A stretch of DNA of 46,496 bases from Alkalinema sp. CACIAM 70d (GTDB lineage: Bacteria; Cyanobacteriota; Cyanobacteriia; Leptolyngbyales; Leptolyngbyaceae). Under the pieces are notes generated by a model. It worked only from the letters and a program-made list of their open reading frames with translations. It did no database searches and had not been told where the DNA came from. The DNA lies in NCBI GenBank assembly GCA_002148405.1, contig MUGG01000174.1, forward strand, positions 1-46,496, in the 5' to 3' direction. A program made the position numbers and the translations under genes. Positions 42,206 to 46,496 of this stretch are shown here, in pieces. Position 1 is the first letter of the stretch; every line of letters begins with the position of its first letter.

Positions 42206-42859
42206 ATGAATATTGCAGTCGGCGCAGATGCAACCACCCTGTTTCGGGCAGCCTACGAAAACCGCTACACCTGGGATTCCAGTTTTCCCGGCTATACCGC
42301 AGAGGTAACCTATCGCTGTGGCGACCAGGAGTTTCACGGCCAAGCAAAGGTTTTGCCGGATCCACGCATGGGCTATAAGGGGGAAGTCACGGGAATTGAT
42401 AATGAAGATATTTTAAAGGCTATCCAAGGTCAACTGTGGGAAACTGCCATTCACCGGGTTCGCCGGACTTTCGAGCAAACCCATGGGGCCAATACCTTCA
42501 CCTTTGGCGAGACCGATGAGTCCGGTGCAGTGGAAATTATTATGGGCGGTAAGGCCACGGGCGATCGCTACAAGGTTCGCAATAACGAAGTTGTGCTTGT
42601 CCATCGCCACATCCACGGCAATGTCGTGACGATTAATACCTTCAGCACCTATGAAACAGGCGCAGGTTACCTGTCCCACAGCTATGATGCTGTTTATCAC
42701 GATCCCAAAACGGGTGTACAAACTAGCCCGAAACAACTGTTTGAAGATAGCTACGAAGAAGTCAATGGTTACACAGTCCTCAACAAGCGAGTAATCACTA
42801 CTGAAGATAGTTCTCAACCCGTTGAGTTTGTATTTACCAATATTCAATTGCTGGCATAG
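42206..42859 (+). CDS. DUF3386 family protein
   Basis: This 217-residue soluble protein belongs to a family limited to cyanobacteria and plastid-bearing organisms. It is recognised by LFRAAYENRYTWDSSFPGYT, YKVRNNEVVLVHRHIHGNVV, INTFSTYETGAGYLSHSYDA and FEDSYEEVNGYTVLNKRVI. No catalytic residues are known to me; a predicted beta-rich ligand-binding fold is inference. The start has GGAGA about eight bases upstream. It stands alone between two terminator-bounded units. Confidence 0.9.
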   Translation: MNIAVGADATTLFRAAYENRYTWDSSFPGYTAEVTYRCGDQEFHGQAKVLPDPRMGYKGEVTGIDNEDILKAIQGQLWETAIHRVRRTFEQTHGANTFTFGETDESGAVEIIMGGKATGDRYKVRNNEVVLVHRHIHGNVVTINTFSTYETGAGYLSHSYDAVYHDPKTGVQTSPKQLFEDSYEEVNGYTVLNKRVITTEDSSQPVEFVFTNIQLLA

Positions 42860-43061
42860 ATTCCAGAAAATAGGTCTTAGACAATGGATTCCCAGAATGC
42901 TCCAGCGCAGGTGTGGGCAACCGAACTCTATGACTGTTCTGTCCCATGGCTATCCCTAAAATTCTGACCTAGGAGCGGGGGTAGCTGTCCATGGGGGATA
43001 CACGATCCGCTAGGATTGGCATAGGCAAACCTTCATCAAGTTGCAACAAGGAATACCCTGT

Positions 43062-43298
43062 ATGGCACTGGCATTAACAAACGACAATGTGGAAACGGTG
43101 TTGGATGAAATGCGTCCTTACCTAATTTCCGATGGCGGCAATGTGGAATTGGTTGAGATTGATGGCCCGATCGTCAAGCTGCGGCTCCAGGGCGCTTGTG
43201 GATCTTGCCCCAGTTCTACCATGACCCTGCGCATGGGAATTGAGCGCCGTCTGCGGGAGCAAATTCCCGAAATTACGGAAGTCGAACAAGTTTTCTAG
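43062..43298 (+). CDS. NifU-like Fe-S scaffold protein
   Basis: This 78-residue protein is a stand-alone NifU C-terminal (Nfu) domain, which carries Fe-S clusters to apoproteins in cyanobacteria and plastids, including photosystem I. The start VETVLDEMRPYLISDGGNVE and the cluster motif GACGSCPSSTMTLRMGIERR with its CxxC are complete. I use the ATG at 43062 with AAGGA upstream; a TTG seven codons earlier is weaker. Its 3' end overlaps the opposite-strand Uma2 pseudogene frame by 26 bases, and a strong hairpin terminator follows 66 bases after the stop. Confidence 0.94.
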   Translation: MALALTNDNVETVLDEMRPYLISDGGNVELVEIDGPIVKLRLQGACGSCPSSTMTLRMGIERRLREQIPEITEVEQVF

Positions 43299-43997
43299 GA
43301 TTGCAAGATCCCAAACTTGGTTCCACGACTGGGTGATCTTGGGCCATAGAATTCAAGTTGGAAAGGCAGGCGATCGTTAGCACAGGCGATCGCCTGCCTT
43401 GTTGTTTTAAGGCACGATGTTGTTTTAAGGAATTGATAGGAGGCAGCAAGTCTTGAATGGAAATTTCCAACTCCGGGAACGCTATCGGCCTGACCGTTAA
43501 GGTTTCCGCGAGAATCAGTTCCTGCTGATAGCCAGAGGCTGCCGGTTGACGGAAGACATGGAGCCGTCGATCGATGACATCTAAGACCCAGTAATCCTCA
43601 ATGCCTGCTTGGGCATAGGCGGTGGCTTTGACCCCGCGATCATAGTTCAAACTAGTGTCAGCAATTTCAAGAATTAACCAAACCTCTGAAGGGGTGGGAT
43701 GGTGGGTCACATAATCTAAGGGATCAGGCTGACGAGCGCGATATCGGGTTCTGGTTCCGAGTAATCACCCAGAGTAATGGGATCTTGCGTCCGAACGATC
43801 GCGAGATCGCCCCATAACCGGATCAGACAACGCATCGATCGCTGGGTGGCGGATGAATGGGCTTGTCCTTTTGCAATCCTGGTTAAAATCACGCCATTCA
43901 AGAGTTCTGTTCGCTCGGTGACCGGCAGAATTTCCGCATGGGTCAAGCGGTGATACTCGCGCACCGTAAATCGATGGGGTTGGGCAGGAAAATTCAT
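43273..43997 (-). pseudogene. Uma2-family nuclease, frameshifted
   Basis: Uma2 proteins carry a PD-(D/E)XK nuclease fold and are multiplied in cyanobacteria. The first frame reads MNFPAQPHRFTVREYHRLTH, LLNGVILTRIAKGQAHSSAT and EPEPDIALV, then runs into a stop near 43716. The next frame continues DPLDYVTHHPTPSEVWLILE, IADTSLNYDRGVKATAYAQA and GIEDYWVLDVIDRRL. One missing base after the codons for IAL (near 43735) explains the break; one added base gives IALVQPDPLDYV. The second frame also runs about 45 codons past the usual family end (LEISIQDLLPP), through a terminator hairpin, so the original stop is lost too. The catalytic Asp and ExK-type residues are split between the two pieces. Confidence 0.85.
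43365..43408 (+). terminator. Terminator of the NifU-like gene
   Basis: GGCAGGCGATCG (43365-43376) pairs perfectly with CGATCGCCTGCC (43387-43398) across ten bases and is followed by TTGTTGTTTT. It contains HIP1-type GCGATCG cores in both arms. Confidence 0.85.
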
Positions 43998-44257
43998 GGG
44001 GTAATATCCCTCGCATTCCGGTTCCTGGCAATTAGCCTATCGTTCAAAGGACTCTAAGCAAAAATTCATATTCATTCATTGTCATAATTTCTACTGCAAT
44101 CATTCAAGTCTCAACACGTTAAAACAACCCATAGGAAACAGGAACAATCCTAAATGAACTGCTACGATCGAGGCAACTTTACAACAATCAAACACAGCAC
44201 CGTTCATTAAAATCGTTCTATAGAGTTGTCCCTTAGAGTTTCGTTTCTCTCACTGTC

Positions 44258-46492
44258 ATGCCACATCCTCTCTACGTTGCCTTCATTTGGCACCAACACC
44301 AACCGCTTTACAAAAGCCGTGCCGCTGAAGGGGAATACCGTTTGCCTTGGGTGCGCTTGCATGGCACCAAGGACTACTTAGATTTGATCTTATTGCTGGA
44401 GAAATATCCTAAGCTGCATCAAACCGTGAATCTTGTGCCGTCGTTAATGATGCAGATTGAGGATTACGTTAAAGGAACAGCCCTCGATCCCTACCTGAAA
44501 CTGACGCTAACACCGACGGAACAGCTTGCTCCCCCTCAAAAGGAATTTATCATCGAGCATTTCTTCGATGCCCACCACCGCACGATGATTGATCCCCATC
44601 CGCGCTATTCCGAACTCTACACCCAACGGCAGGAAATGGGGCGGGGCTGGTGTTTAGAAAATTGGCAAGAGCGAGATTTCAGCGATCTGCTAGCTTGGCA
44701 CAACCTGTGCTGGATTGATCCCCTATTCTGGGGCGATCGCGACATTGCTGCATGGTTAGAAAAGGGCAAGGGCTTTACCCTCAGCGATCGGCAGCGCATC
44801 ATCAGTAAGCACCGGGAAATCATGGCCAATATCATCCCGCAGCACAAGAAAATGCAGGATGCGGGCCAGTTGGAAGTGACCACCACGCCCTACACCCACC
44901 CCATCATGCCGCTACTGGCAGATACTGATTCTGGCCGAGTAGCAGTGCCCCAAATGACGCTGCCCAAGGCGCAGTTCCAATACGCTGAAGACATTCCCCG
45001 CCACCTGAGCAAAGCACGGGAAATGTACGAAGAGCGCTTCGATCGGCCCCTGCGTGGTTTATGGCCTTCGGAACAGTCCGTGAGTCCCGCGATTCTGCCC
45101 TACGTGGCCAAGGAAAATATCCGTTGGATTTGTTCCGATGAAGCGGTTTTGGGTTGGAGTATTAAGCACTTTTTCCACCGCGATGAAACGGGCACGGTGC
45201 AGGATCCCGAACTGATTTATCGACCCTATAAGCTGGAAACGCCCGCTGGGGATATTTCGATCGTTTTCCGGGATCACCGGCTGTCTGACCTGATTGGCTT
45301 TACCTACAGCGGTATGGAACCCAAGAAAGCCGCAGCGGATTTAATCGGGCATTTGGAAGCTATTTCCCGCGCTCTGAAGGAAAAGCAGGACACGACTTCC
45401 ACCACCTTGGATGAACCCTGGTTGGTGACGATCGCCCTAGATGGCGAAAACTGCTGGGAGTTTTACCCCGAGGATGGTAGGCCGTTCCTAGAGGCGCTCT
45501 ATTCTACCCTGAGTGCAACTTCGGATATTGAACTCGTCACCGTCTCGGAATTTATTGAAAAATTCCCCACCACTGCCACAATCCCCGCAGCAGAACTGCA
45601 CAGCGGCTCCTGGGTGGATGGTAGCTTTACCACTTGGATTGGCGATCCGGCTAAAAATAAAGCCTGGGATTTACTAACAGCAGCGCGGGACACCCTCGCC
45701 CGCCATCCCGAAGCCACGGAAGAAACGAATCCGGAAGCCTGGGAAGCTCTCTATGCGGCGGAAGGGTCGGACTGGTTCTGGTGGTTTGGTGAAGGACACT
45801 CGTCCAACCACGATGCCATCTTTGATCAACTGTTCCGGGAGCACCTGGTGGCGCTGTATCAAGCCTTGGATGAACCGGTGCCGGAAGAGGTGCTGCGTCC
45901 CGTGGAAATCCATGCTGCTGCGGGCGATCGGGCACCCCAGGGCTTCATCCATCCAATCATTGACGGTCGGGGAGATGAGCAGGATTGGGATAAGGCGGGT
46001 CGCTTTGAGGTGGGGGGTGCGCGGGGGACGATGCACCAAAGCAGTGCCATCCAACGCCTGTGGTACGGGTTCGACCACTTGAATTTCTATCTCCGCCTCG
46101 ATTTCCGGAGTGGCATTAAACCCGGCATTGACTGCCCACCGGAGTTTAATCTGTTCTGGTTCTATGCGGACAAGCCGATGTTTAACAGTCCGCTGCCGTT
46201 GGTGGAACTGCCGAACGAAGCGCCATTGACCTATTTCTACCACCACCATTTAGGGGTGAATTTGTTGACGCGAACCCTGTGGTTCCAAGAGGCCCAGGAA
46301 CATTTGCGCTGGCAAAATCGGGCTAGTCGTGCCCAGGTTGAATTTGAACAGTGTTTGGAAATCTCCATGCCTTGGGTCGATTTACAAATGGAGCCGGATT
46401 CTAAATTGCGAATTTTGGCGGTGATGTCCGATGGTGGACGCTATCGTCAATACCTACCGGAAAATGCCCTGATTCCGGTGACGATTCCTTAG
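44258..46492 (+). CDS. glycoside hydrolase family 57 protein
   Basis: GH57 enzymes act on alpha-glucans (amylase, amylopullulanase or branching activities). The 744-residue protein starts MPHPLYVAFIWHQHQPLYKS with the His-rich HQHQP motif 1. Motif 3, RGLWPSEQSVSPAIL, carries the nucleophile Glu at about 272, and motif 4, ALDGENCWEFYPEDG, the acid Asp at about 395. The C-terminal 200 residues form a separate beta-rich domain (GFIHPIIDGRGDEQDWDKAG). The layout matches a large cyanobacterial GH57 group whose exact substrate is not settled; glycogen turnover is the likely setting. The leader of about 260 bases holds no gene. Confidence 0.94.
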   Translation: MPHPLYVAFIWHQHQPLYKSRAAEGEYRLPWVRLHGTKDYLDLILLLEKYPKLHQTVNLVPSLMMQIEDYVKGTALDPYLKLTLTPTEQLAPPQKEFIIEHFFDAHHRTMIDPHPRYSELYTQRQEMGRGWCLENWQERDFSDLLAWHNLCWIDPLFWGDRDIAAWLEKGKGFTLSDRQRIISKHREIMANIIPQHKKMQDAGQLEVTTTPYTHPIMPLLADTDSGRVAVPQMTLPKAQFQYAEDIPRHLSKAREMYEERFDRPLRGLWPSEQSVSPAILPYVAKENIRWICSDEAVLGWSIKHFFHRDETGTVQDPELIYRPYKLETPAGDISIVFRDHRLSDLIGFTYSGMEPKKAAADLIGHLEAISRALKEKQDTTSTTLDEPWLVTIALDGENCWEFYPEDGRPFLEALYSTLSATSDIELVTVSEFIEKFPTTATIPAAELHSGSWVDGSFTTWIGDPAKNKAWDLLTAARDTLARHPEATEETNPEAWEALYAAEGSDWFWWFGEGHSSNHDAIFDQLFREHLVALYQALDEPVPEEVLRPVEIHAAAGDRAPQGFIHPIIDGRGDEQDWDKAGRFEVGGARGTMHQSSAIQRLWYGFDHLNFYLRLDFRSGIKPGIDCPPEFNLFWFYADKPMFNSPLPLVELPNEAPLTYFYHHHLGVNLLTRTLWFQEAQEHLRWQNRASRAQVEFEQCLEISMPWVDLQMEPDSKLRILAVMSDGGRYRQYLPENALIPVTIP

Positions 46493-46496
46493 TGGA

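Overview
This window is chromosomal DNA from a cyanobacterium, probably a filamentous or Leptolyngbya-like lineage; the genus is a guess. The evidence is the very high density of the HIP1 octamer GCGATCGC, the phylloquinone/menaquinone genes menF, menD, menA, menC and menE, a plant-type D-glycerate 3-kinase, a COP23-like protein, a glycine-tailed cyanobacterial RNA-binding protein, and several small families that I know only from cyanobacteria. I see no CRISPR array, rRNA, prophage or replication origin.

Layout. 1-3.2 kb: the two parts of a polysaccharide ABC exporter (Wzm-like permease, Wzt-like ATPase) and a putative lipoprotein. 3.3-4.9 kb: a Met-rich zinc-ribbon protein and the RNA-binding protein gene with a long leader. 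4.1-7.8 kb: a graveyard of mobile and addiction DNA. It holds three 3' remnants of what looks like one group II intron family, a 113-bp perfect duplication, an antitoxin with a frameshifted PIN toxin, a small gene broken by a 23-nt insertion, a truncated YaaC-like gene and an IS630 transposase tail. 7.8-13.8 kb: three consecutive minus-strand genes for repeat-scaffold proteins (caspase-TPR, HEAT, pentapeptide repeat with membrane segments). This is the best candidate here for an undescribed system. 13.9-17.3 kb: an MsbA-like ABC exporter translationally coupled to a DedA protein, a second DedA protein and tRNA-Arg(TCT).

17.8-24.9 kb: a conserved cyanobacterial protein of the Npun_F0813 type, two membrane proteins, secF-secD, the pyruvate dehydrogenase E1 beta subunit and a small outer-membrane-barrel-like protein. 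25.3-33.9 kb: the phylloquinone block. menF and menD run leftward and menA, menC and menE rightward from a shared region of about 0.5 kb. An Rpn-type nuclease gene in the opposite direction separates menC from menE. 33.8-39.6 kb: small conserved proteins, tRNA-Leu(TAG), another copy of the repeated segment from the graveyard, an immunity-like orphan gene, a family 39 glycosyltransferase and a small zinc-ribbon protein. 39.7-46.5 kb: a COP23-like protein with a tandem-pentapeptide leader, glycerate kinase, a DUF3386 protein, a NifU-type Fe-S scaffold domain, a frameshifted Uma2 nuclease gene and a GH57 glycoside hydrolase.

How the genes work together. menF, menD, menC and menE make DHNA-pathway intermediates from chorismate up to o-succinylbenzoyl-CoA, and menA attaches the phytyl chain; menB and menH are not here. 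SecD and SecF assist protein export. Glycerate kinase closes the photorespiratory cycle. The NifU-like domain serves Fe-S assembly. Start codons were moved inward from the longest reading frame where homology, a ribosome-binding site or an ATG in place of a TTG or GTG favoured it.
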